Shown one piece after another: positions 51,102-60,182 of a stretch of DNA of 64,000 nucleotides. The stretch covers positions 36,979-100,978 of the forward strand of contig JBBRDW010000003.1 of assembly GCA_038203525.1 (NCBI GenBank), given 5' to 3'. Below the pieces are notes generated by a model, which saw nothing but the letters and a program-made list of their open reading frames with translations, made no database searches and was not told the DNA's origin. The stretch is from Limnovirga sp038203525 (lineage in GTDB: Bacteria > Bacteroidota > Bacteroidia > Chitinophagales > Chitinophagaceae). Position numbers and translations under genes: made by a program. How positions within the stretch are numbered: the first letter of the stretch is position 1; every line of letters begins with the position of its first letter.

Positions 51102-52706
51102 ATGCAATTTGATTATATTATTATAGGTGCTGGCTCTGCAGGTTGCGTATTGGCAAACCGTCTTACAGAAGATACTGCATGCAATGTTTTATTGTTAGAA
51201 GCTGGTGGAAAAGGTAATAGTAAAATAAATATTCCCGGCGCTTATGGTACGCTCCACAGAACGGATGTTGACTGGGCTTTTCAAACAGAACCTCAACAAT
51301 TTGTAAACAACCGGAAACTTTATATTCCACGTGGTAAAGTATTGGGTGGCTCCAGCAGTACCAATGCAATGGCTTATGTAAGGGGCAATGCAGCGGATTA
51401 TAATGAGTGGGCATCGCTGGGTAATAGTGGATGGAGTTATAATGAAGTATTACCCTACTTTAAAAAATCAGAACACCATGAAGTTTTTGGGGAGCCTTTT
51501 CATTCAAAACAAGGTTTGCTGAATGTAAGCTTTGCAAAATATCCTTCAAGGCTAAGTAATGTTTTTATTGAGGCTTGTGCCGAGGCAGGGATAAATAGCA
51601 ATGATGATTATAATGGTGCAGCGCAAACCGGCGCCAGCATGCTGCAATACACAATTAAAAATAAACAACGCCATAGCACAGCCACAGCATTTTTATTGCC
51701 AGCTATTAAACGCCGTAATTTAACTGTACGTACAAATGCATTGGTTAAACAAATTATTATTGAAAATAACAAAGCAACCGGCGTTGAATTTTTTACTGGT
51801 AAAACTGTTACTGAGAAAGTATATTGCAATAAGGAAATCATACTTTCAGCGGGAGCCATCCAATCTCCGCAAGTGTTATTACTCTCCGGTATTGGAGAAC
51901 CTGAAACATTAAGAAATGTTGGCATTGATTGTAAGCTTTCTTTGTCAGGTGTGGGAAAAAATTTACAGGATCATGTTTGGGTACCGGCAACTAACTTATG
52001 TAATATACCTACTATCAATAATACTATTAAACCATTGAATATGATCAAAGGTTTAATGGAATACCTTTTATTTAAAAAAGGGCCATTTACCAATTCACCA
52101 ATAGAGGCCAATGCTTTTTTAAAAACAGATACAGCACTTGCAAGACCTGATATTCAATTTCATTTTGCACCTGTACATACCGGTAATGACTACAAAGCAG
52201 ATCCCTACAATATAAAAACGTACCCAACAACAAATGGGTTTGGTATTTTAGCCATACTGCTGCACCCGGAAAGCAGCGGTTATGTAAGCGTAAAAACCAA
52301 CAATGCTTTTGATGCACCCTTAATACAACCATATTTTTTACAATCACAAAGCGACAGAGTTACTTTGCTTAGAGGTTTGAAGAAAGCAATGGAAGTGGCA
52401 GATGCACAAGCTTTTAAAACTTATTCACCAAACGGCCTGTATCATCCACTGCGCAGTGCAACTGATGATGCATTGATGGATCATATATACAAAAGCCTCG
52501 AAACATTATATCATCCTGTTGGCACCTGCAAAATGGGAACGGATGATATGGCCGTTGTAAATAACAGGTTACAAGTGCATGGTATAAAAGCATTAAGAAT
52601 AATAGATGCTTCTGTTATGCCAACCATTGTTTCGGGCAATACCAATGCCGCCTGCATTATGATAGGTGAAAAAGGCGCAGACCTTATCAAAGAAGATGCG
52701 GGATAA
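51102..52706 (+). CDS. GMC family oxidoreductase (choline/alcohol dehydrogenase-like)
   Basis: This 534-residue FAD enzyme starts with YIIIGAGSAGCVLANRLTED. GMC signature 1 is in GKVLGGSSSTNAMAYVRGNA, signature 2 in GAIQSPQVLLLSGIG, and the catalytic His region is YHPVGTCKMGTDD with the final Asn in GNTNAACIMIGEK. It oxidises alcohols such as choline, glucose or polyols. No signal peptide is present, so it is cytosolic. There is no betB partner. The other GMC enzyme in the window (57310) is of a different subfamily. Confidence 0.9.
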   Translation: MQFDYIIIGAGSAGCVLANRLTEDTACNVLLLEAGGKGNSKINIPGAYGTLHRTDVDWAFQTEPQQFVNNRKLYIPRGKVLGGSSSTNAMAYVRGNAADYNEWASLGNSGWSYNEVLPYFKKSEHHEVFGEPFHSKQGLLNVSFAKYPSRLSNVFIEACAEAGINSNDDYNGAAQTGASMLQYTIKNKQRHSTATAFLLPAIKRRNLTVRTNALVKQIIIENNKATGVEFFTGKTVTEKVYCNKEIILSAGAIQSPQVLLLSGIGEPETLRNVGIDCKLSLSGVGKNLQDHVWVPATNLCNIPTINNTIKPLNMIKGLMEYLLFKKGPFTNSPIEANAFLKTDTALARPDIQFHFAPVHTGNDYKADPYNIKTYPTTNGFGILAILLHPESSGYVSVKTNNAFDAPLIQPYFLQSQSDRVTLLRGLKKAMEVADAQAFKTYSPNGLYHPLRSATDDALMDHIYKSLETLYHPVGTCKMGTDDMAVVNNRLQVHGIKALRIIDASVMPTIVSGNTNAACIMIGEKGADLIKEDAG

Positions 52707-53030
52707 ATAAAGAAAAATAGTATTTTATTGTCTTATCAGCAACAAATTAATAGCAATGTAATCATCAACAAGATATTAATTTCGTTTTTTGACAGCTATA
52801 CTCCACCTTTTATTCACAACACCAACAAGGGACAAAGCATAAAACAATCAATGGCTTAACTTACTTGCGATGCTGCCTCCCATTGCCGAAGACTATCTTC
52901 CTTTTCTTTCCGAAATAACCTGGCTTTACTTTACGTTTTTACTTTGACACGCTTTGCCAACAGGAGTGTTTAAATTTTATTTGCGAACACGAAAAAAGGT
53001 GGAGGTATATTCGTAATTAATTTATTTGAT
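52707..53030. other. Intergenic region
   Basis: This 324-bp AT-rich gap has no repeat core. A fragment related to the right-end repeat (TTATTTGCGAACACGAAAAA) lies about 52978-52997, just before the next gene. Confidence 0.45.
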
Positions 53031-53825
53031 ATGGAACGTAGACTCTTCTCTATACTGCCACTCTTGTTCATTTATGTTGGTGTGTATGCAAAATATGCAG
53101 ATAGTTCCGTTTTAAAAAAATATACAGTACATAAAGTGCTTACGCCGGTTACTATAGATGGCATGGCAGACGACACCTGGCAACAGGCCCCATGGTCAGA
53201 ACCATTTATAGATATTGAAGGCAATAACAAGCCCACACCTTATCTTACTACAAGAATGAAAATGCTTTGGAATGACGACTATTTGTATGTGCTCGCTCAA
53301 CTGGAAGAAACTGATCTCTGGGCCTCACTTACGGAGCATGATGCTATTATTTATCGGGATCATGATTTCGAAATATTTATTGATCCTGACCGCGACCAGG
53401 AAAACTATTTTGAAATTGAAATCAACACATTCGGCACTGTACTCGATCTTTTTATGGATAAGACTTATAGTAATGGCGGCATCGCCAACCTTAAATGGAA
53501 TGCAGCCGGTTTGCTTTCCGCTGTTGTTAAAGAGGGAACCATTAACCAAAATAATGATACCGACAAAGGTTGGACTGTTGAAATGGCAATCCCTTTCAAT
53601 GCGCTTAACCATGCAGGCAACACTTATAAGCCTGTAAACGGTCAAATATGGAAGATCAATTTTTCAAGAGTCGAATGGACACTAGATAAACAAAACGCTA
53701 CTTATAAGAAAAGAACAGGAAAAGATGGAAAACCACTGCCAGAATTTAACTGGGTTTGGTCGCCACAAGGCATCATCAATATGCATTATCCTGAAAAATG
53801 GGGGTTGGTATATTTTGAAGATTAA
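53031..53825 (+). CDS. Exported CBM9-like carbohydrate-binding protein (second copy)
   Basis: This 264-residue protein has a signal peptide ending near YAKYA (residue 23). The mature part shows the CBM9-like order more clearly than the paralog at 15714: VTIDGMADDTWQQAPWSEPF, MLWNDDYLYVLAQLEE, DHDFEIFIDPDRDQENYFEI, WTVEMAIPFNAL and FSRVEWTLDK. The Asp/Asn-rich EIFIDPD block is a likely calcium or sugar site. It probably belongs to polysaccharide or glycoside use. It is monocistronic. Confidence 0.85.
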   Translation: MERRLFSILPLLFIYVGVYAKYADSSVLKKYTVHKVLTPVTIDGMADDTWQQAPWSEPFIDIEGNNKPTPYLTTRMKMLWNDDYLYVLAQLEETDLWASLTEHDAIIYRDHDFEIFIDPDRDQENYFEIEINTFGTVLDLFMDKTYSNGGIANLKWNAAGLLSAVVKEGTINQNNDTDKGWTVEMAIPFNALNHAGNTYKPVNGQIWKINFSRVEWTLDKQNATYKKRTGKDGKPLPEFNWVWSPQGIINMHYPEKWGLVYFED

Positions 53826-54228
53826 ATCAAGCGATATCAATTTTACATTCCCGGAATAAAATTTTTATTGGCCAGCATCATATCGCTGGGTAGCTTTTGT
53901 TGTGTCACTCACTTGTACGTTCTTAACTCTATGGAGCAATGTGCAGGATTGATGCATTAAATCTAATTTCCCCTTATGCCCGATTAAGATTGAGGCTGGG
54001 TTAATCTTCCTGGCATCTTAGCCCTGCCATAGCAACCCACCCAACACGCATCCACCAACCTCACGCATCTGTCTCCCGCTCCTGATAAATTCCAGAACCA
54101 ACTGATTGGTTTGTTGTTCACGGTGCAATTCACGCAGGTAAACCAACACTTCACGAACTGTTTTTTACAGTACGTCGTTTAGTCGCAACGTTTGGTATAA
54201 GAATGATGTTATATTAAAAACACATATC
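53826..54228. other. Intergenic region with one repeat copy
   Basis: A GTGTCAC-type core lies at 53900-53918, followed by ATGGAGCAATGTGCAGGATT, which matches the flank at 59.9-60.0 kb. The remainder before the FAS1 gene has no recognisable feature. Confidence 0.55.
53900..53918 (+). repeat. Intergenic repeat core, GTGTCAC subtype
   Basis: An exact TTGTGTCACTCACTTGTAC, followed by GTTCTTAACTCTATGGAGC. Confidence 0.85.
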
Positions 54229-55176
54229 ATGACAAAAACATCATTGCTAAAATTAATTCCCGTTGCTATTCTATCAGTTTCTTTATTTACTGTTAGTTGT
54301 AAAAAAGATGACGCACCAGCCCCCGTGCAACAAAAGAGCATTACTGAACTGGCAACATCTACACCCGATTTGTCATTACTCGCTGCAGCAGTTACCAGGG
54401 CAGGGCTGGCTACTACTTTGTCTTCTGCAGGCACTTTTACCGTTTTTGCTCCTACCAATGCGGCTTTTACTTCTATTGGCTTAGGCACAGTTGATGCCAT
54501 CAATGCAATGGATCCAACTGTTCTTAGTGGCATCATTCTGTATCATGCATTGGGCTCAGTAGTAAATGCTGCAGGCGTACCAGCTGGACCAAATGCAGAA
54601 GTAACTTCATTAAATGGAGCAAAACTGTTTACTACCAGCAACGCTGGAGGCGTGTATATCAATGGTATAAAAGTAGTTACTGCAGATATAAGTGCATCAA
54701 ATGGCGTGGTACATATTATTGATAAAGTATTGTTGCCACCATCAGGAAATATTGTAGCTACAGCAATTGCTAACCCGGATTTCACCTACCTGGTTGCAGC
54801 TATAACAAGAGCAAGCCAGGGAACTACTAACGTAGCCACAGTTTTATCAGGCACAGGACCATTTACAGTGTTTGCACCAACAAATCAGGCATTTATAAAT
54901 GCCGGCTTTGCTACCATAGCTGATATTAATGCAGCCAATCCGGATGATCTTACTCCTATTCTCACATACCATGCGATTGGTGCAAGGGTATTCTCATCAG
55001 ATTTAACGGAAGGCGCAACACCAGCAACACTTAACGGTGCCAACGTACTTATTCAATTAAACGGAGGAGCCCAAGTAAAGGGTACCAGTAATTTAGCACC
55101 CTCAAATATTACCGCTACCGACATAGTAACCACTAATGGCGTTATTCATGTAATTGACCAGGTATTACTTCCATAA
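54229..55176 (+). CDS. FAS1 (fasciclin) domain lipoprotein
   Basis: This 315-residue lipoprotein has a lipobox LFTVSC (Cys near residue 24). Two FAS1 domains follow in tandem (about 38-170 and 180-315), each with the H1/H2 motifs: GTFTVFAPTNAAFTSIG with VLSGIILYHALGS, and GPFTVFAPTNQAFINAG with LTPILTYHAIGAR. FAS1 proteins mediate adhesion to polysaccharides or proteins. An exposed outer-surface location is likely. A terminator directly after the stop separates it from the LytS-type kinase. Confidence 0.92.
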   Translation: MTKTSLLKLIPVAILSVSLFTVSCKKDDAPAPVQQKSITELATSTPDLSLLAAAVTRAGLATTLSSAGTFTVFAPTNAAFTSIGLGTVDAINAMDPTVLSGIILYHALGSVVNAAGVPAGPNAEVTSLNGAKLFTTSNAGGVYINGIKVVTADISASNGVVHIIDKVLLPPSGNIVATAIANPDFTYLVAAITRASQGTTNVATVLSGTGPFTVFAPTNQAFINAGFATIADINAANPDDLTPILTYHAIGARVFSSDLTEGATPATLNGANVLIQLNGGAQVKGTSNLAPSNITATDIVTTNGVIHVIDQVLLP

Positions 55177-55190
55177 ATATTTTTATGAAC

Positions 55191-55226
55191 AAAAAGCCGG
55201 CATAAACTTTTTTTGCCGGCTTTTGT
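55191..55226 (+). terminator. Terminator of the FAS1 gene
   Basis: AAAAGCCGGC pairs with GCCGGCTTTT around a T-rich 13-base loop. It lies 15 bp after the stop and 12 bp before the kinase ATG at 55238. Confidence 0.8.
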
Positions 55227-55237
55227 TTATACCATAC

Positions 55238-56290
55238 ATGTTTTTCAGCAATAAGCACAGATATCTTTATATTTTTCTGCTCTCCCTGTATACGTACATC
55301 AATACGGAATTATGCCAGGTGTATACGTATTTTCAGATTGATATAGGTTATGTGGATGCGTTTATAATCATTCTTCTAATCACCTTTTTGGTGTGGGAAA
55401 TAAACAGGTTGTTGAATCCTTTATTTATTAAATGGTTTCCTAACCCGGACAGGATAATAAAACGTAATGTTTTATCTTTCTTTATTGGTCTTGTTCTGGC
55501 CTATGTTGCAACCATCGGAGTAGACCTATTTTTCTCTAAAATTGTTTTCCATCAATTATACTCATCCATCCTAAATCCCCTCAAGCTAACTTTAATATAT
55601 ACGTCTCTCATTAATCTCTTGTTTCACCTTATAAATCTTGTGTATGTGTATCAAGATCAGTTAAGGAAAAAGGAACTTGAAGCAGATGGGCTGCAGCGTA
55701 TGAATATGCAGGCCGAACTACAAACAATTAGAAATCAAATAAACCCCCATTTCCTTTTTAATAACCTGAATGTTCTGTCGGGATTGGTAATGCAAAAAAG
55801 TAATGATGCTAATAAATTTATTGAGGCATTTTCCAAATTATATATGCATATTCTTCAGCATCAGGATAAAGAATTGATTGAACTTAGGAAGGAACTCGAC
55901 TTTCTTGAACCCTACATCTATCTGCTAAAGCAGCGTTTTCCAGATTCGATTGATTTTAACGTAGAAGTTCCCTACAAATACAATAACCATTACATCATCC
56001 CGGTTGCTTTGCAAATGCTTGTTGAGAATGCGATCAAGCATAATATAAGTTCAAAGAATAAACCCCTTCAGATAACGATATATGCCAATGGCAACCAATC
56101 CATTTCAGTTATTAATAACATTCAGCCCAAAACAAGCAAGCAAACCTCTTCCAATATCGGGTTATCCAATATAAGGAAACGCTACGAATATGCCACTGGC
56201 AAGTCTATTATTATTGATCAGGAAAATGGAACTTTCTCAGTTACACTTCCGCTTATTGAAGTAAATAATTATGAAAGTATTAATAATTGA
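55238..56290 (+). CDS. LytS-type sensor histidine kinase
   Basis: This 350-residue kinase has four membrane helices in the first 140 residues, a coiled linker, the His_kinase motif QTIRNQINPHFLFNNLNVLS and a HATPase domain (VPVALQMLVENAIKHN-like, GLSNIRKRYEYATG). The open frame extends upstream to 55154 through the FAS1 terminator; the ATG at 55238 (MFFSNKHRYLYIF) is downstream of it and is chosen. It overlaps the LytTR regulator gene by 20 bp, an operon pair. The signal is unknown. Confidence 0.9.
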   Translation: MFFSNKHRYLYIFLLSLYTYINTELCQVYTYFQIDIGYVDAFIIILLITFLVWEINRLLNPLFIKWFPNPDRIIKRNVLSFFIGLVLAYVATIGVDLFFSKIVFHQLYSSILNPLKLTLIYTSLINLLFHLINLVYVYQDQLRKKELEADGLQRMNMQAELQTIRNQINPHFLFNNLNVLSGLVMQKSNDANKFIEAFSKLYMHILQHQDKELIELRKELDFLEPYIYLLKQRFPDSIDFNVEVPYKYNNHYIIPVALQMLVENAIKHNISSKNKPLQITIYANGNQSISVINNIQPKTSKQTSSNIGLSNIRKRYEYATGKSIIIDQENGTFSVTLPLIEVNNYESINN

Positions 56291-57032
56291 AGATGAAAGA
56301 GTTGCTGCTGAAAGGCTGCAGATGATGCTAAATGAATATGATTGTTCAGTAGAAATTTCCGGATGCATTGACAGCATCGAAGACACCTGCAACTGGCTTC
56401 AAAAAAATAACCATCCAGATTTAATGCTGCTTGACATTCATCTTGCAGATGGCTTTTGCTTTGAAATTTTTAAAAAAGTAAAATACAGCAACCCCGTTAT
56501 ATTTACAACAGCCTATAACGATTATGCAATAGAATCTTTCAAATATTTTAGTATTGACTATTTACTTAAACCGGTAACTTATGATGCTTTAAAATCGGCT
56601 TTAGACAAGTATAAAATGATCACATCCAGGTTTGCAACTCCTGATTATGAAACCATGTTTGAAGTTTTAAAATCTTATGCACCCAAACAATATAAAGAAA
56701 GATTTCTTGCCCGGATTGGCCAGCGGCTTGTTTTTATTAAAACCAGCGAAATAACTTACTTTAAAGCCGATGATAAAATTGTTTGCCTTGCCGATAATCA
56801 GGGAAACAAATTTCCCGTTGATTACACTATGGATAAACTTGAACAGGTTTTAAACCCAAAAATTTTTTTCCGCCTCAATAGAAAGGTTATTGTTTCCATT
56901 GATTGTATTGCACAAATAAAACCATACACCAACAGCAGACTTCTTCTTTATTTAAAAGATGGAATTAAAACAGAAGAAGTAATTATTGCCCGTGAACGTG
57001 TAACAGAATTTCGTAAATGGGCAGATCAGTAA
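56271..57032 (+). CDS. LytTR family response regulator
   Basis: This 253-residue regulator has a receiver domain (E7, D8, phosphoacceptor D55 in PDLMLLDIHLADG, K in YLLKPVTYDALK) and a C-terminal LytTR domain (about 150-253; RFLARIGQRLVFIKTSEITY, KFPVDYTMDKLEQVL, FFRLNRKVIVSIDCIAQIKP). LytTR proteins bind direct repeats upstream of targets. It is the partner of the overlapping LytS-type kinase. Confidence 0.93.
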   Translation: MKVLIIEDERVAAERLQMMLNEYDCSVEISGCIDSIEDTCNWLQKNNHPDLMLLDIHLADGFCFEIFKKVKYSNPVIFTTAYNDYAIESFKYFSIDYLLKPVTYDALKSALDKYKMITSRFATPDYETMFEVLKSYAPKQYKERFLARIGQRLVFIKTSEITYFKADDKIVCLADNQGNKFPVDYTMDKLEQVLNPKIFFRLNRKVIVSIDCIAQIKPYTNSRLLLYLKDGIKTEEVIIARERVTEFRKWADQ

Positions 57033-57309
57033 TTCTGTTGTAAAAGGCCATATACCTGCTGTGAGCAAACGTTGCGGAGAAAGCTTACATTTTTAGCTCC
57101 CTATTAGGCGGAATCTGAATATAAAAATTATCGTTCACACCTACCTCCGTCATCTTTAGTTGCGGTGGATAAAGACGAGAACAATGGCAATTTCAAATTT
57201 ATTTAATTACACAAGCCAAGTCGAAGAACCCTTGATTATTTCCACTCAAACAAAGTATAATTTGTATTGTTAAGTTGTATTTCAAAATATTCTTTATATC
57301 ATTTGCGCA

Positions 57310-59034
57310 TTACAGATTTCCTTTCTTCAATTCTTCTACAGCATAGTTCGCTGCACGTGCAGTAATTGCCATAAAAGTAAGCGATGGGTTTTGATTTCCT
57401 ACACTCGTCATACATGCACCATCGGTTACAAAAACATTGTTGCATGCATGTAATTGGTTCCATTTATTGAGCATGGAAGTTTTAGCATCCTTTCCCATTC
57501 TTACACCGCCCATTTCGTGTATATCCAATCCCGGCGCCTGTTTGCTGTCGTTCTGTGTAATATTTTTACACCCTGCTACATCCAATATTTCAGCACCCTG
57601 TTCAAAAAAATCCTTCACCATTTTTTCATCGTTGTCATCATAGTCAACTGAAGTAATCAGTTGGGGAATACCCCATTCATCTTTTTCATCTTTACTCAAC
57701 CGCACATGATTTGTTTGCTTAGGAATTACTTCTCCCTGCATTGACATATACACCCCCCATTCACCTGCTTCACTCATTGCACTTTTAAAATTTGCACCAA
57801 TACCATCAATGCCATTTTCATTTCCATTGTTGCGATAAGCACCCCAGAAAACAAGATAGCCACGCAAAAAATCTGTTTCCTGTTTGTACACATTTCTAAA
57901 ACAGGGTATCAATGGTGATACAGGCCTGCGGCCATAATAATATTCATCCATGAAACCATCAAGCGTGGCATTCAAAGAGCCACGGTAATTTTGAAATGCA
58001 ATATATCTTCCAAGAATATCATGATCATTTCCCAAACCATTTGGAAAACGGCTGCTTGTTGAATTCAATAAAATAAGGTTACTGTTTAAACAGGCGGCAT
58101 TTACAAAAATTATTTTTGCAAAATATTCTCTGGACTGTTTTGTTTTCGCATCAATCACACGCACACCTCTTGCCTTTTGCTTTTGTTCATCATAAATAAT
58201 TGAATGAACAACTGAATCAGGGCGAAGTGTAAGATTCCCGGTGTGCTCTGCCCATGGTAACGTAGAAGAATTAGAACTAAAATATCCGCCAAACGGACAC
58301 CCACGATGACAAAGATTTCTTGCCTGGCATTGTCCGCGTCCCTGCTGCAATTGCACCTCACCTGCTTTTGTTAAGTTAGCACATCTGCCCATCAGCATTT
58401 TCCTGTCCTTATAATGTGCATTTACCTTTTGCCGCATGTTTTTTTCCACACAATTAAATTCCCAGGGCGGCAAAAATTCACCATCAGGCAAATGTTCAAT
58501 ACCATCTTTGTTGCCGCTGATGCCTGCAAATTTTTCCACATGTGCATACCAGGGTGCAAGATCATTATAACGAATGGGCCAGTCAACCGCAAAACCATCC
58601 CGTGCAGGTGCTTCAAACTCAAATCTGCTCCAGCGCTGCGTTTCCCGTGCCCACATCAAAGATTTACCGCCAACCTGGTAGCCGCGTATCCAATCGAATG
58701 GCTTTTCCTGTATGTAGCGGTGTTCCTTATCTTTTACAAAAAAATGTTGTGCACTTTCATCAAATGCATAGCACTTACTTATGATTGGATTTTCCTTTTC
58801 AAGTTCACGTGATATTTGCCCGCGTTGCCTGAATTCCCATGGATGTTTTGTAGCAGTGGGATAATCTACTATATGCTTAACATTTGGGCCCCTTTCAAGC
58901 ACCAATGTTTTTACACCATGCTCACACAACTCTTTAGCAGCCCAACCACCACTGATACCCGAGCCAATTACAATTGCATCGAAAGTATTTTCTGTAACTC
59001 CTTTTGTATTAATATGTAGACTGTCTCCTGGCAT
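57310..59034 (-). CDS. GMC oxidoreductase, gluconate/sorbosone dehydrogenase-like
   Basis: This 574-residue FAD enzyme has DAIVIGSGISGGWAAKELCE at the start, a Cys-rich segment (ARNLCHRGCPFGGYFSSNSS) and the terminal GNQNPSLTFMAITARAANYA. It resembles the membrane-linked subfamily that oxidises sugars or polyols together with a small subunit and cytochrome; no such partner is adjacent. The start at 59034 (MPGDSLHINTKG) is preferred. The longer open frame reads through an intergenic repeat, and its residues (MSDTRDDATYS) come from that repeat. Confidence 0.87.
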   Translation of the reverse strand: MPGDSLHINTKGVTENTFDAIVIGSGISGGWAAKELCEHGVKTLVLERGPNVKHIVDYPTATKHPWEFRQRGQISRELEKENPIISKCYAFDESAQHFFVKDKEHRYIQEKPFDWIRGYQVGGKSLMWARETQRWSRFEFEAPARDGFAVDWPIRYNDLAPWYAHVEKFAGISGNKDGIEHLPDGEFLPPWEFNCVEKNMRQKVNAHYKDRKMLMGRCANLTKAGEVQLQQGRGQCQARNLCHRGCPFGGYFSSNSSTLPWAEHTGNLTLRPDSVVHSIIYDEQKQKARGVRVIDAKTKQSREYFAKIIFVNAACLNSNLILLNSTSSRFPNGLGNDHDILGRYIAFQNYRGSLNATLDGFMDEYYYGRRPVSPLIPCFRNVYKQETDFLRGYLVFWGAYRNNGNENGIDGIGANFKSAMSEAGEWGVYMSMQGEVIPKQTNHVRLSKDEKDEWGIPQLITSVDYDDNDEKMVKDFFEQGAEILDVAGCKNITQNDSKQAPGLDIHEMGGVRMGKDAKTSMLNKWNQLHACNNVFVTDGACMTSVGNQNPSLTFMAITARAANYAVEELKKGNL

Positions 59035-59073
59035 TGTAGTTAGTTTAATTATGGTAAAAGATAAAATATTTTC

Positions 59074-59165
59074 TAGAAAAGCAGTAGAAATATTTATGTA
59101 ACCAGCAATAGAATAGGTGGCATCGTCTCTTGTGTCACTCACTTGTACGTTCTTAACTTTATGGA
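59074..59165. repeat. 80-bp repeat block, copy 1
   Basis: AGAAAAGCAGTAGAAA, TTTATGTAACC, GGTGGCATCG and the core TTGTGTCACTCACTTGTAC (59130-59148) occur in the same order as at 59924-60015. Confidence 0.75.
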
Positions 59166-59741
59166 GCTATGATTAAATACTGGAATTCTTCGCAATTTCT
59201 CTTCAAATATTTGAATGACTAACCGTTATTTGGTGCAAGAGGCATAGCCTCGGCAAATAATGTAACAACGGATTTCAATCCATTGCTAAAGTAACTTGCC
59301 TTAAAATAAGAACCGTCCGGTCCACATATAAAAAATTAAGTAATAAAAAGTGAATGACTTACACAAACAATCAAAGCTACCAGCATATCCTGTTTGTGGT
59401 TACATATGAGCTGGGCATAATGCTCTCATAAATACAAAACATCCGATTGCCAGGGTTAGGCCTACACAAACATTTTATTTACGGACACGTACCAAGGCGA
59501 GGAAGGTGATCGTTTTTGGGAAGTGTTATTTTTTCCATGCACAGATGCTGGGCGCCTTTTGCCTCTTCACTTAATGGGTAATAATTCGATATTTGATTTA
59601 AGAGATGCTGCATTAACGGAATGTCGTTTGAAGGTAGTAACCCTAATGAATTTGATTTTTAATTAGGCATGCTTTTTTTACATCGCAACATGTTTTGCTT
59701 TGAATTAGTGGGTCTTCATATTGCTGCGTAAATTTATTGCA

Positions 59742-59792
59742 GTACAAGAGTGCGACGCAACAAGAGCCTCATAGCAGTAATGCAGCCCGGCT
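59742..59792 (-). repeat. Intergenic repeat arm, GCGTCGC subtype
   Basis: The core GTACAAGAGTGCGACGCAA (59742-59760, reverse) ends outward at GCAGCCCGGCT. Confidence 0.8.
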
Positions 59793-59923
59793 ACAATAAT
59801 TCTTATTCCTTCTTCAACCTCATTGGTCTATTGTTTTATAAGTTTTATTAGAAATCCCCCGGCAGGCGCAAGAGATATGTACCGGGACATCGTAATTTTA
59901 TTTGCGGACACGAACCAAGGCTT

Positions 59924-60146
59924 AGAAAAGCAGTAGAAAGATTTATGTAACCGGCAACAGAATATGTGGCATCACCTGTTGTGTCACTCACTTGTACGTT
60001 CTCAGCTTTGTGCGGTAATGTGCAGGCCGGTGTATTTAAATGTACATCATGCAGATTGAAGAGAAAGGAAAAGGTAACGAGTAGCTGCATCGTTTTAAAC
60101 TCCCTTCGCTGAATTAATTCCAGATGCCCTGCGGAACAGCTGGAAT
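59924..60146. repeat. Composite repeat block, copy 2 with long tail
   Basis: The 80-bp block (59924-60015, core 59979-59997) continues into a tail with TATTTAAATGTACATCATGC and TGCATCGTTTTAAACTCCCT, ending in the unit CAGATGCCCTGCGGAACAGC. The tail is shared with 63431-63580 and more weakly with 22060-22210. Confidence 0.75.
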
Positions 60147-60182
60147 AACGGGTTTAATTACCGATCAGGCGATCACGCTTCT

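Larger units (their letters stand above)
59035..60182. other. 1.1-kb repeat-dominated intergenic region
   Basis: It contains two copies of an 80-bp block around GTGTCAC-type cores (59130-59148 and 59979-59997), each preceded by GAAAAGCAGTAGAAA and TTTATGTAACC. It also has a GCGTCGC-type arm (59742-59792), copies of ACGGACACG/GCGGACACGAACCAAGGC (about 59486 and 59891) and a CAGATGCCCTGCGGAACAGC unit (60121). No gene is supported. Confidence 0.65.

Noticed and set aside
55154..55237. Upstream start of the LytS-type kinase overlapping the FAS1 gene
   Set aside because: The extension reads through the FAS1 stop region and its terminator hairpin; the ATG at 55238 follows the terminator and starts the first membrane helix region.
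59848..60090. 80-residue protein on the minus strand
   Set aside because: It is read entirely from the repeat block (its SDTTGDATYS start matches the false extension of the GMC gene).
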